A stretch of 64,000 nt of DNA, taken from contig OY294045.1 in the NCBI GenBank assembly GCA_958510825.1, positions 95,850,988 to 95,914,987 of the forward strand, given 5' to 3'. Position numbers and translations under genes: made by a program. How positions within the stretch are numbered: position 1 is the stretch's first letter; every line of letters starts with the position of its first letter. Source of the DNA: Brachypterus glaber (taxonomy: Eukaryota; Arthropoda; Insecta; Coleoptera; Kateretidae). Of this stretch, positions 10,101-18,869 are shown in pieces. The notes beneath the pieces were generated by a model. That model had not been told where the DNA came from. It made no database searches and saw nothing but the letters and a program-made list of their open reading frames with translations.

Positions 10101-10385
10101 TTAATTGAAAATATGTACGTACACAAAAATAAGTCAAATTGGCCCCCAAAAGCTTATGTAAATACCACTGGGTCTGTTTTATATGATACATCAGAGGATG
10201 TGCCATATTTTAAGCCTCCTGTATCTATTTTACAAACATCAAACGTGTTACAGAATTTAAACCTTGTAGAAAAAGGAATAAATCGAAAGGATAAGGTTCA
10301 TTCCAAACCATTTTATGGATTTCCACTTGGTCTTAACTCCATAGAAAATAATAAAAACATTCCAGTGTATACATATTTTTTATAA
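997..10385 (+). CDS. A1CF/RBM46-family RNA-binding protein with three RRMs (five coding exons, 447 aa)
   Basis: Joining 997-1369, 3659-3921, 7504-7681, 8612-8696 and 9941-10385 gives 448 codons with stop, and every junction is in phase. RRM1 is at about residues 38-115 (RNP2 VYVRKI, RNP1 NMAYVQYM), RRM2 at 120-200 (RNP2 IYVGGI, RNP1 RGYVFVEF) and RRM3 at 213-290 (RNP2 IHLLNL, RNP1 KNYAFVHL). The RRM order, the VGGIP linker, the LWG motif at the end of RRM2 and the WAKPPNK end of RRM3 are typical of A1CF/RBM46/RBM47/DND1 and the neighbouring hnRNP R/SYNCRIP group. These proteins bind AU-rich mRNA and adapt editing, decay or translation factors, often in germ cells. The ATG at 997 is chosen for its AAAATG context; the frame upstream has only non-ATG starts. 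At 447 residues it is shorter than vertebrate RBM46, with an unrecognised Ser/Asn-rich tail from about 300. Family is firm; orthology is not. Confidence 0.88.
1370..3658 (+). other. Intron 1 of the RRM gene, filled with dispersed repeats
   Basis: No coding sequence is seen. 1500-2650 is a diverged inverted arrangement: a GAGATCTTTTGGGCACGATAA-type block near 1545 is echoed in reverse near 2520-2550, and C/G runs such as GGGGCAGAGGG occur. 1948-2030 matches 57808-57885. 2685-2880 matches one half of the palindromic element at 14187-14875. 2955-3625 is the repeat family also found at 28985-29490 and 59128-59795. A TA microsatellite lies at 3446-3460. Confidence 0.7.
2955..3625 (+). repeat. Dispersed repeat family R, copy 1
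   Basis: This ~670-bp repeat runs from about ATTCTATAACTAGTATGGAA to CAGTCGTAGAAAAA. It recurs partly at 28985-29490 (same strand) and at 59128-59795 (reverse strand). It contains GTCAGATTGTTGTGACAG hairpin-forming sequence and CTCGACATTGTAAATGC. No ORF or recognisable terminal repeat was seen. It sits just upstream of exon 2. Confidence 0.65.
3659..3921 (+). CDS. RRM gene exon 2
   Basis: Encodes the end of Gly125 through Gln212: RRM2 plus the linker ending WDEMKQ. The acceptor is ATTTTAG|GA and the donor CAG|GTTAGT. It is in phase 0 at its 3' end. Confidence 0.88.
3947..4342 (+). mobile_element. Short TIR element in intron 2 (ACTTTTACCTCAAGAA ends)
   Basis: Begins 25 bases after exon 2 with ACTTTTACCTCAAGAA and ends with its reverse complement at 4327-4342. 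The body (GTTGCGTAGTTTCCACC onward) is repeated at 53586-53830, and the right terminus recurs at 53968-53983 beside the BEL/Pao fragment. It is non-coding. Confidence 0.65.
4691..5358. mobile_element. Motif-array TIR element, CCCAGACAGCACA ends, AAGACGTCTT body
   Basis: The left end CCCAGACAGCACA is matched in reverse by TGTGCTGTCTAGG at the right end, and both flanks start with TA, a possible 2-bp duplication. The body is dense in variants of AAGACGTCTT, AAGATATCTT and GACTTCTTTAA, apart from an A/T homopolymer-rich core (4898-5090). No protein is encoded; the lysine/phenylalanine ORF over the core is a low-complexity artefact. It lies in intron 2 and belongs with the other CCC-ended elements in this window. 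Confidence 0.6.
5380..5780. repeat. Degenerate tandem array (TTTCTATTTGCAAATGCG units)
   Basis: Repeated variants of TTTAATTCGTTTCTATTTGC followed by AAATGCG occur about every 40-70 bases, with GCATATGCGGAATAT alternating. The sequence just after it (GCTTCTCACCGACGTTTGC at 5769) also occurs inside the CCCAGG-ended elements at 26490 and 47240, so this may be the remains of another motif-array element. Confidence 0.5.
6065..6215. repeat. Small palindromic MITE inside the hAT element
   Basis: The left arm reads TATTTACAAATAAGACG...CTGATTGGTT and the right arm AACCAATCAG...ACTTCGTATTTGTAAATA, giving arms of about 65 bases with mismatches. No coding. Confidence 0.55.
6590..6835 (+). repeat. Dispersed repeat shared with 56145-56330
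   Basis: Contains GTCTTTAAGAGACAGGCGC, GCAGTGAGTCTATGCTCACTG and a GGGAGTGGGTGGGAGGGGGA stretch, all repeated in the same order at 56145-56330. This copy has an internal duplication of the GTGAGTCTCTGCTCACT block. No function is assigned. Confidence 0.6.
7137..7187 (+). repeat. CAGA microsatellite
   Basis: About twelve tandem GACA units. A similar short GACA run lies at 55325-55363 and ends another dispersed repeat. Confidence 0.9.
7504..7681 (+). CDS. RRM gene exon 3
   Basis: Encodes Val213-Lys271 plus the first base of residue 272: most of RRM3, including RNP2 IHLLNL and RNP1 KNYAFVHL. The acceptor is AATTTTAG|GT and the donor AAAC|GTAAGA. The loop between the last helix and strand 4 is shorter than in vertebrate members. 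Confidence 0.87.
7722..8464. mobile_element. TIR element with TTTTTTCACYACCAG ends in intron 3
   Basis: TTTTTTTCACCACCAG at the left is matched in reverse by CTGGTAGTGAAAAAAA at 8447-8462. The left ~180 bases recur at 52444-52622, and related ends (TTTTTTCACTACTAGC) bracket 43557-45293. No ORF. It starts 40 bases after exon 3. Confidence 0.6.
8612..8696 (+). CDS. RRM gene exon 4
   Basis: An 85-base exon encoding the end of His272 through Lys299 and two bases of Val300. It supplies the last strand of RRM3 and the family-typical WAKPPNK. The acceptor is TTTTTTAG|AT and the donor GT|GTAAGT. Confidence 0.85.
8799..8858 (-). ncRNA. Hammerhead-like motif, antisense arm of Penelope copy 2
   Basis: Same motif as at 535-594, on the minus strand: CTGAAGA core, stem II GTCTCT/AGAGAC around loop AGTAGTA, GAA, ACGT, C, with stem I TCC/GGA. 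Paired with the sense motif at 9772-9831 in one insertion. Confidence 0.45.
8888..9486 (-). CDS. Penelope-like C-terminal fragment (antisense arm)
   Basis: About 200 codons ending in the same VNNHNSS C-terminus as copy 1. It includes the linker with NRPKQQDNSD-type sequence, the FRSNQKLGQCLTSTKDKIPL segment and the full GIY-YIG domain (here KILCSCGTVYIGE). It has no natural start: upstream sequence switches to the opposite arm. It lies opposite in direction to the host gene inside intron 4. Confidence 0.85.
9488..9742 (+). CDS. Penelope-like endonuclease end (sense arm)
   Basis: About 85 codons from NIRKKQISL to the stop. The upstream open frame through 9377-9487 is antisense sequence, not real protein. 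It lacks the GVY...VYIG core, so no endonuclease is possible from this arm. Confidence 0.75.
   Translation, partial: NIRKKQISLSAVAEHVHETGHKINLSETKQILTENRKMPRKIRESIEIIKHPNNINRDTGYHLPAIWKSLIGKTSSRVNNHNSS
9772..9831 (+). ncRNA. Hammerhead-like motif, sense arm of Penelope copy 2
   Basis: TTTCA, TCC, CTGAAGA, T, GTCTCT/AGAGAC, GAA, ACGT, C, GGA, TGAAA in order. Because it is transcribed in the sense direction of the host gene, it could in principle act in the pre-mRNA of the RRM gene (inference). Confidence 0.45.
9941..10385 (+). CDS. RRM gene exon 5 (C-terminal tail and stop)
   Basis: The acceptor is TTCTTTTCTAG|A. Encodes the end of Val300 through Leu447: a basic start (SKQYKKKSQKYTRNRS) followed by a Ser/Thr/Asn-rich, low-complexity tail with no recognised domain. 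The stop is TAA at 10383-10385. No AATAAA signal is seen before the next repeat begins near 10593. Confidence 0.82.
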
Positions 10386-10592
10386 TGCCAAATATGTAAA
10401 TCTTCTTTTGCATATATATTTAGAATTGTAATTGTTTGCTTACTTTTAAAAAAATTAATGCACAAATATGCTAGAGATTCTACTTACAACGTTTTTAGTT
10501 ACAATTTTTAAGTGTTTTACTATGTTTGTTTTAAATTGTTTTTTCCAGATTTTATTTGTTGACTAGGTTTTCTTTTTTCTAATATTATAACT
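10386..10592 (+). other. Probable 3' UTR of the RRM gene
   Basis: AT-rich sequence between the stop codon and the next palindromic element. No canonical polyadenylation hexamer lies here; the nearest candidates (ATTAAA near 10606, AATAAA near 10685) fall inside the adjoining repeat. Confidence 0.35.
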
Positions 10593-12645
10593 ACGCTAGA
10601 CACAAAAATTAAAGGCTATAAAAAAATCGTAAATTTTTAGGTGATTTTAAAAGGCCGTAACTTGGCGGAAAATGGTCGTGGATAAAATAAAAGCAAATTG
10701 AATCTTCGAGTCTCTAGTTTTAGGATCCTAAGTTCAAATATGTTTATCATTGACGGTTTTTGAGAATCATAAATAAATCAGCGGTAAAAAAAATCTTAGT
10801 TTCTCTTTTAAAATGTCCACGGTCTTCAATATATATAGGTATATTTTTTATTTTTATCTAAAAGCTCTTTTAGCTCGATTCTTCTTCTTTAATTTAAGCG
10901 GTCTAAAGGTCGATTGAGGCATAATTATCACTAACTTCTCTAAACTGAATCAAGAAATTAAGAAAATTAAGAAACATAACCTCAAATTATATAATAAATT
11001 TTCCGTGGTATGCAACAATAAGGTAACTGCCAAACAGATAATAAGCATGTGTAAATACGACTGAATAAGTAAAAACAAATATCTATTGCGTAGGACGATT
11101 ATTACTATATTTGCAGTTATTGGGTCCAAAATTCGTGTTTTAAAACCACCTTATCTCCAAAAGTGCCTATTATTTTCTTAAGCAACTACTGTGTTTTTCC
11201 CTAAACTGAAAATGTACGAATTTTTAGAATACACAGGTGTCGCCATCTTCATTTTTATTTTAATACTTGGATAAGATTGTTTATAAAATTTTTCACTAAA
11301 GTTTGTGCATTTCAGATATTCTTCTTTTTCTATGGTGTATTTTAAGAGTCTATCTTTATTTTATGCTATATTTTATCTTTTATCTTAACTGTTGCATACC
11401 ACAGAAAATTTGAGGTTATGTTTCTTAATTTTCTTAATTTATTAATTTCTTAATTCAGTTTAGTGAAGTTAGTGATAATTATGTACGATTATTTTATGCT
11501 AAGTTATCTGCGTTAAAAGCAAAAATTACACTTTTAAATTTGATTAAATTAAATTACTCGGGAACTAATAATCATACAAAAAAGTGAAGTATGAAGTTTT
11601 AGTTTTTGTTTTGGACAAAATAAAAAAATAATGCGAGAAACTTGATCTCAAAAGAGGTAAAACATTGCGTTTTTAGGACTTTTAGCTTGACTTAAGTCCC
11701 AATTAGGATTAAATTGCAAATGAAGGATCGACTAAGGTATTTTGTTTGTTTGTTTGTTTTTTTTTTAATTAAAGTAGATATCCCAAAGAAACTCTCTCGC
11801 TTTTAACGCCGATAACAGCATAAAATTATCGTACAGAGCTCTTGGACCGCTCAAGTTAAAGAAGAAGAAGAGCTTCCAGATGAAAACAAAAAAAATATAT
11901 TGTAGACCGTGGACTTTTTGTAAGTCAAGCAAAAATTTAGATTTTTTACCTCAGATTTTTTTATGATTTACGGTCAATGATATAGATTTTTGAGGATCTT
12001 AAAAAGAGACTCAAACCTTCAATTTGCTTTTTTATCATTGCTCTACTAACATTGTTCGCCAAGTTACAGCTTTTTAAAAATCACCTAAAAATGTAGTATA
12101 TTTTGTATATCCTTTATCCAACACCTTCACAGAAACACTTGTTTTGAGCACTATTTTAAATGTCAAAAGTGAGTTTTTTTCCACTAGTGACTAAAAAATT
12201 TTTCACCCACTCTTTTACGTACAGCTTTTGATCTCACCCAAAATTAGTTACATACCCTATTAATTAAGTATTATAACTATTCTATAAATAGAAGCACGTT
12301 AACTAAACCATAAAAATTAAAGAAAACCCCAAATTATTCTTTAGTTTTTGAATAAAATACTGTTTTTATTAAAAATTCTGTCCTCACCGCGTCCATTTTG
12401 ACATTTGTAAGAAATATAAAACTAGCAATTGTTTATTTTTAATAGGCATACTTAGGCCATGGCTACCTATTATTTTAGTATTAAGAAAACTTAATCTTAA
12501 TATTTTTGACATAATTTTTTGCAAAATTATAGATTTTTATTTAAAAATAAAAGGTGTTGGATAAAATTAAATTCTCAACTCGTGTATTGATTTTATCCAC
12601 TTAATACAATAGTTAAAAAAATAACTATTAATTTTTGTGCCTAGT
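10593..12645. mobile_element. Two-kilobase palindromic element, CRCTAGRCACAAAAATTAA ends
   Basis: CGCTAGACACAAAAATTAA at the left end is answered in reverse by TTAATTTTTGTGCCTAGTG at the right. Inner inverted pairs support a foldback: AGGTGATTTTAAAAGGCCGT (10638) with its reverse near 12085, and CCTCAAATTATA...GGTATGCAACA (10980) with TGTTGCATACCACAG (11391). No significant ORF. It lies immediately 3' of the RRM gene and could supply its polyadenylation signal. Confidence 0.55.
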
Positions 12646-12783
12646 GTGAAAAACAGTGTAAACACAACAACTTTAGCATCTCTTACAGTACTTTATACGT
12701 CTCTAGAAAAATCATAATGAATCTCCGTTCCTACTTTGCTCATGCTTCTGCTTATGCTTTTAACCAAGCGTAAATTATTCCTA

Positions 12784-13953
12784 CAGGGTGTATTTGAAAT
12801 AGGGTAGGAAATTTTAACAGGTGATTCTACATGATAAAATATGACAAAAAGTTCCTATAAACATATGTCTAAAAATGCGTCATAAGGGAGCTACGCCCCT
12901 TTGAAATTGGCTAAAAAAATCGGTTTTTATTTAATAACTCAGGAACCCTTTGAGACATGTTAACGGGGTTTTGCACGTGAATTAATCCTAATAAGGGCCA
13001 TCTTTGTATGTCATTTTCACGTACTTATTTAAACCAGGGGTGTGCGAAACGGGGGGGCCTTATCAGTTTTTTGTCCCAAACTTTTTTCTGTGTAACTTTT
13101 TTGCAATTTTATTTTTGAAATATGATTCCTCAGGGCAAAATACACAAAAAAGGTACTCTTGTTGTAATACTGTAGGATTAATTAGAAAAGTTCATTTGAA
13201 GGTGAAATTTCACGGTTCGAGGACGAAAAATTAAATACTAAAATGTCAAAAACCAAAATTTTAATGATGCAATGTTATTCTACATCAAAAACTAAGAAAA
13301 AAAGTTTCCATACATGTAGGTCGAAAAAATGCTTTTAAAGCTACCATATCCCTTTAAAAATGGTGCATATTTAGGAGACCATAGCTCCATTAGGATTGAT
13401 TTTTGGAAGTACCTGTATATGAGGTTTTTTTCTTAGTTTTTAATGTACATTCGCCCTGCATCATTAAAATTTTTGTTTTCAACATTTTAGAATTTAATTT
13501 TTCGTCCTCAAACCGTGGAATTTTACCTTCAAATGAATTTTTCTCGAAAACGGTTAATCTTACAGTATTACAACAAGAGTACCTTTTTTATGTATTTTGA
13601 CCTGAGGCATCATATTTCAAAAATAAAATTGCATAAAAGTTACACAGAAAAAAGTTTGGGACAAAAAACTGATAAGCCCCCCCCCCCGTTTCGCACACCC
13701 CTGGTTGAAATAAGTACATGAAAATAACACATAAAAACGGGCCTTGGTAGGATTAGTTAACGTGCAAGACCTCGTTGATATATCTCAAAGGGTTCCTGAG
13801 TTATTAAATAAAAACCAATTTTTTAGCCACTTTCAAAGGGGCGTAGCTCCCTTATGACGCATTTTTAGACATATGTTTATAGGAACTTTTTGTCATATTT
13901 TATGATGTAGAATCACCTGTTAAAATTTCCTACGCTATTTCAAATACACCGTG
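12784..13953. mobile_element. Palindromic mariner-type MITE, family A copy 1
   Basis: CAGGGTGTATTTGAAATA...TATTTCAAATACACCGTG with TA on both sides. Arms of ~550 bases pair around a centre near 13360. Copies are at 18870-20046 and 48992-50007. The ORFs over it are palindromic shadows of each other. The terminal CAGGGTG and TA duplication match the Tc1/mariner style of the deleted element at 16958-17992, but no transposase is present. Confidence 0.8.
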
Positions 13954-13955
13954 TA

Positions 13956-14184
13956 TATGTATATGCAAAAGAGGATGCGTCGCGACGGTGCTTGGCTGTA
14001 ATACGTTATGTAGTAGAGTTACGTAAAGCTATGCAGCTACGTAGAGCCTATTTTTTCTACAAAAGCGAGTTTTTTTAATTACCTTCAAAATGTACTACCA
14101 AAGTACGTACTTAATAGATAATAATTATTATTTGGGTTTTGGGAGAATTAACGTTTTTTTTATTTAAAATTTTTATGTGCTAGG
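13956..14184. other. No feature recognised
   Basis: Sequence between two palindromic elements; nothing beyond a short AT-rich stretch was recognised. Confidence 0.4.
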
Positions 14185-14186
14185 TA

Positions 14187-14875
14187 AAGAGCGGTCCAAA
14201 AGTCACCCCCCCCCCTCTTAACTTTTGAACCAGTTGATATATCGACTTCAAATTTGGAACTTTTAAATAAGACAACATAAACTATCTTTTAGCATATATT
14301 TAATACTTTCAGCTCTTAAAATATGGGCATGGGGGCACATTTTTTTAAATGGACAGGAGGGTCGTGTAATACATCATTTTAAAGCTTATAAAATTCTCCA
14401 TTTAACTCCATATTTTTAAATTAAAAAAAAAATTGGGTTTAAAATGGGGTTGTAAATGAGTATTAATGTCAAAATTTCTCTAAAAAAAAACAAATAATTT
14501 TTTAAAAATGCCCAATTTCATCATAAAAAAATGTTAATTATACTTTTAAACTAATTTTAGTTGACATAAATAAAAATTTATAAAAAAAAACTTAAAAAAT
14601 CGAATGTTTTAGCACAAAAAATTGAAAAATCAAAACCTTAAAAAACATTTTTAAAATATTTAAAAATGTTAGTTTAAATAGAGAATTTTATAAGCTTTAA
14701 AATGATGTATCACACGACCCCCCTTTCCATTTAAAAAAATGTCCCCTCATGCCCCCCTGCCCACATTTTAAGAGCTGAAAATATCAAATATATGCTAAAA
14801 GATAGTTTAAGTTGTCTTATTTAAGAGTTCAAAAGTTAAAAGGGAGGGAGGGGGCGTGACTTTTGGACCGCACTG
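14187..14875. mobile_element. Palindromic MITE, GCGGTCCAAAAGTCAC ends
   Basis: GCGGTCCAAAAGTCACCCCC at the left is matched in reverse at the right (GTGACTTTTGGACCGCACTG) with TA outside both ends. Arms of ~300 bases share the CATGGGGGCACAT and CAGCTCTTAAAATATGGGC blocks. A diverged half copy lies at 2685-2880. Non-coding. Confidence 0.7.
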
Positions 14876-15136
14876 TATATTGTTTTTTGTTAAAGATCAT
14901 ATTATATTTTCTAATATAGAAGAATGTAAAATTTTTCACCCTTTGCAAATTTGTTTTGCATTTACTTAAAATAAGTGTAAGAAAATTATAATATTTAAAT
15001 AAAAAAAAACAGGATCGATAATAAATTTTAATATAGTTTATAGGTACTTATGTATTAAGGTATTATATACCATGTTTGAGTTTATCTGAGCTGCACTTTA
15101 AAAAGTTCTTAAAAGTTATAAAATATACAGTTTAGG

Positions 15137-15543
15137 CAACGAACTAATAACTCTTCTTTCTAGAATACGCATACGGTTAATATAAAGTATCGCCAACATC
15201 TCGGTTTGTTTGTAAACAAATAGTAGGTATATTCAGGCCTGAACAATAACAGTTACCAGTAACTGTTATTGTCAGACAGACAGATGTATATGTTGCAACG
15301 AACTAACAACTCTTCTCTCTAGAATACGCATACCGTTAATATAAAGTATCGCCAACATCTCGGTTTGTTTGTAAACAAATAAGAGGTATATTCAGGCCTG
15401 AACAATAACAATAACCAGTAACTGTTATTGTTGTTCTGTTAGAACAAAGCTGTGCGAGTAAGACAGACAAATGTATATGTTGGCTACGTTTTTGTCAGTT
15501 TTTACAAATGAAATGCCTATTCTAGAGAGTTATTAGTTCGTTG
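15137..15543. mobile_element. Two adjoining copies of a 250-bp MITE (CAACGAACTAATAAC ends)
   Basis: A truncated copy (15137-15295) abuts a full copy (15296-15543) that starts CAACGAACTAACAACTC and ends GAGTTATTAGTTCGTTG. Further copies are at 29843-30093 and 42434-42698. The body contains the hairpin sequence AACAGTTACCAGTAACTGTT and TTTGTTTACAAACAAA. Non-coding. Confidence 0.75.
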
Positions 15544-16531
15544 AGTTTAGGATGCTTAGAGCACTAGATAATGTAGGAGCAGGGGTGCAGGGGTACAGTT
15601 GGGAAATTTTTAGTATCAACAGGGGAAACATCGGAAAGGCGAGGATCTTTTTTTTTTAGTCATTAAAATTTTCTGCCAGGGGTAAGGCTTTTTTTTCTTT
15701 TTTTTCAGACATGAGGATCTTTTTTTAATTTTTTTCTTTAGTCATCAAAAATTTCCGCCAGGAGTATAGCTGTTTTTTAGGGTTAAAAAATTTCTTTATC
15801 TTTAGATGGGAAACATTTGACCTACCCCCCACACCTCAAAATGTTTGGAGCACCCCTGTGTAGATTAGTTATGAATCATAATTTATGATACATAAGTATA
15901 TTTTTACACAAATTAAGTCCAGTGCTGTAAGTTTTATTTTATAATTTTTATTTATTTATGGTATATTGTCATATTCATGCATGGTATATTAATACGATAT
16001 TAAATTTAGTTATATAGTTATTTTAGCCTAGATATATATTATACAGTTAAAATTTTATATTATAAATTTTAGACATTTATTAAAAAACAATTCAGTTGTC
16101 TCAACCAAAAAAATAGTATTTTACTATGTTTATAAAAATTTTTATGGTTAGGGCAACCAGAATTCGGTATAAGGGAACGTTCAAGTATTACGTAACGCAA
16201 ATTTTGATCATTTTGGGGACATTATTATTAATAAATAATAGTTGTTCTTTGGAGCCCCTTTGGAGAATAATATACTACTTATAATAAGTGTTTAAATTAA
16301 AAATGAAATGTTCTTTTATATTCTTTGATAAAAATGGGGGGTGCTATTTGAAAAACAGAAGTTAGGGGTGGTTTCAAGTGGCAGGTTTGGATATGTCGAT
16401 AAAATCTTCTTTGGCTACCATTTAATGCTATTTTTTGCAAAAATTTCTATTTTTTCAAATAACGGAGATATAGCTTGTCAAGGACCTGGCATCTACCGTT
16501 TTCGGTTTAAATTTTATCTTATATATATATA
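15544..16531. other. Non-coding stretch with degenerate repeats
   Basis: 15590-15840 has repeated GGGAAA/TTTCCGCCAGG-like pieces resembling 33000-33200. 16180-16210 carries GGGAACGTTCAAGTATTACG, which recurs in reverse at 46525-46552. No gene is seen. Confidence 0.5.
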
Positions 16532-16957
16532 TACAGGGTTATTCACGGAAGTGGCCTATTAAACGTTTATGGAGAACCAATAACTTTAAAAGTCTGCTAA
16601 TTTGCACTTTAGGGTTTTTGAATATGGCCTATCGATTAAAAATATGTTCATGCTTGTGCCACTTCCGGTTGTACCGGAAGTGGCACTTAACTTTGAGTTT
16701 TTAAATGGAACACCTCATATATTTTTTAATTTTTAAAATTTGCATTAAATTTGCTTTATTTTGATGTATAATACTTCATGTCTATCTTCAGTAGTTTTTG
16801 GTTTATTCAAGTTTTTAGCGAAAAATAAGTAAATTCAAGCACCCCTAAAAACAATAATTTCTCCTTGATTTTTTCAATTGGAGAAAATATGTTTTTTGTT
16901 TTGCTCAATGATGCTTAAGCGAATTATCCTATGCTAAAATGGAACCCAAAAATTATA

Positions 16958-17992
16958 CAGGGTGTCTGAAAAAGCAGGTCAAATCTAACAAATTTAATAT
17001 AGCCATAACTCATTTTTTTTAAATGGCACCCTACATTTTTTTTTATTTGTTTAAATAGAGAATTCAATTTGCTTTAAAATAAGTATAGGATACCCTATAC
17101 CTAACTTTAACCGTTTTTGAGCTATTTGCAAATTATTGTGAAACAGCCGTATTTCTGTTAAAATTTGTTATATTTTATAAAATAGGCCAGAAAAATTAAT
17201 CGATTTTTATTTATTTACCTCAAAGATCATTATATTTACCTTAAAACTGGATTTTCATGCGCCCAGTAGTGTACATTTCTTCTGTTAAAAATACCCTGTT
17301 GAGAAAATTTAGCCTCGTCCGTCCAAATTATTCTTTTTAAAAAGTTTGGTTTTTCTTAAATATTTATCAAAAGATTTTCACAAAAGTCCACTCTATTCCC
17401 AAGTCGTAACTAGCTGCAGGAATTGAGGCATGTGGATATGCATAAAAGTAACCCAAAACATTGACTTCGTTATTTTCGTTGTTTGTAATTGGTTTCGTAA
17501 GAGATTTCACTGCATTTTCTTTTCCAAATTGCGAAAAATTTTTGTGTATTCTTCTAAATTTTTTACATGACATTCTTGGTAAATCAGGATATTTTGTATT
17601 AAAGTTTCTGCAGGTTCTACTAATTATTTTATCATTTTCACCAAAAATAGCAAATAAATCCAAAATAACAGGGTAAGAATAAGCCTCTGCCATTATTTTA
17701 CACTAATTTATCACGATAAGAACGATAACATTTAGGTTAAAAGAAATAAAAACACAATACAATTTTAAAAATTTACGTAATTGCAGAAATACTGCAAAAT
17801 ACTTCTTTTTCACATTAATTTGCAAATAGCTCGAAAACGGTTAAAGTTAGGTATAGGGTATCCTATACTTATTTTAAAGAAAATTGAATTCTCTATTTAA
17901 ACAAATAAAAAAAATGTAGGGTGTCATTTAAAAAAAAAGAGTTATGGCTATTTTAATTTTGTTAAGTTTGACCTGCTTTTTCAGACACCCTG
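16958..17992 (-). mobile_element. Inner Tc1/mariner-type element, internally deleted
   Basis: CAGGGTGTCTGAAAAAGCAGG at 16958 is matched in reverse at 17992, with TA on both sides. TIRs are ~180 bases long. The interior encodes pieces of a mariner-like transposase on the minus strand (17367-17693 and 17242-17330). The target TA is the exact centre of the outer palindrome. Confidence 0.8.
17242..17693 (-). pseudogene. Mariner-like transposase remnant (N-terminal HTH plus first catalytic motif)
   Basis: Starts ATGGCTGAGGC-style at 17693. Residues 1-65 resemble the N-terminal domain seen in many insect mariner-like proteins (YSYPVILDLFAIFGENDKI, KYPDLPRMSCKKFRRIHKN). Residues 75-100 look like a second HTH (NNEVNVLGYFYAYPHASI). 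The frame then breaks. After a stop and a shift, 17242-17330 encodes IIWTDEAKFSQQGIF and NRRNVHYWAHENP, the region of the first catalytic Asp (TDEAKF). Most of the linker and all of the rest of the DDE domain are deleted, so it cannot transpose itself. Confidence 0.75.
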
Positions 17993-18418
17993 TATAAATT
18001 TTGGATTCCATTTTAGCTTAGAATGATTCGCTTAACCATCATTGAGCAAAATACAAAACAACTTTTCTTCAATTTAAAAAATCAAGGAGAAATTATTGTT
18101 TTTAGGGGTGCTTGAATTTGCTTATTTTTCGCTAAAAACTTGAATAACTCAAAAACTACTGGAGATAGACATAACGTGTTATACATTAAAATAAAGCAAA
18201 TTTTATGCAAATTTTAAAAATTAAAAAATATATGGGGTGTTCCATTTAAAAAATTAAAGTTGAGTGCCACTTCCGGTACAACCGGAAGTGGCACAAGCAT
18301 GAAAACATTTTTAATCGATTGCCCATATTCAAAAACCCCAAAGTGCAAATTAGCAGACTTTCAAAGTTATTGGTTCTCCATAAACGTTTAATAGGCCACT
18401 TCCGTGAATAACCCTGTA

Positions 18419-18867
18419 TATATGTTAGGCTTTATATTATGCATATACTATATACTACACTATTTATATTTAAATCAAATACTTGAACATGTTACTCCTT
18501 ATATTTTTTAATCTTTTTATAATTAGTTTTTTAAATATAAATTTTTTACGTATATTAGTTTTACTTATCTTTTGATAAAATTGTAACCTACGCCCATTTA
18601 TATTAAATGTATCCAATAGTATTGTACTTCTCAGCTATTGGTTTAAGGTGGAATAGAGCCGCCATGCCAACTGCGCTGCGCGTATTAAAATTTCAATGTG
18701 CGCATGACATTACTTAAAGTTACGCATGCGCTTTATTAAGACTAGATTGCTGATAAACACTGTTTAGTGAACAATCTGCTTAGAACGGAAAAAGTCGTAA
18801 AGATATGTACCCAATGCTACGCATTCCATTATATACAGACCCCGGAATAAATAGGACATTGGTAGTA
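18419..18867. other. No feature recognised
   Basis: Single-copy-looking sequence between two palindromic elements, with a more GC-rich part at 18645-18740 (CTGCGCTGCGCG, ACGCATGCGC). No ORF or motif supports a gene. Confidence 0.4.
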
Positions 18868-18869
18868 TA

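Larger units (their letters stand above)
16534..18416. mobile_element. Outer palindromic element, CAGGGTTATTCACGGAAGTGG ends, with nested mariner
   Basis: The left arm (16534-16957) and right arm (17993-18416) are near-perfect inverted copies of ~424 bases each, with TA outside. The arms include the internal palindrome CCACTTCCGG...CCGGAAGTGG. Everything between them is a second element, 16958-17992. Without it the two arms would meet almost base to base at a TA. Confidence 0.8.
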
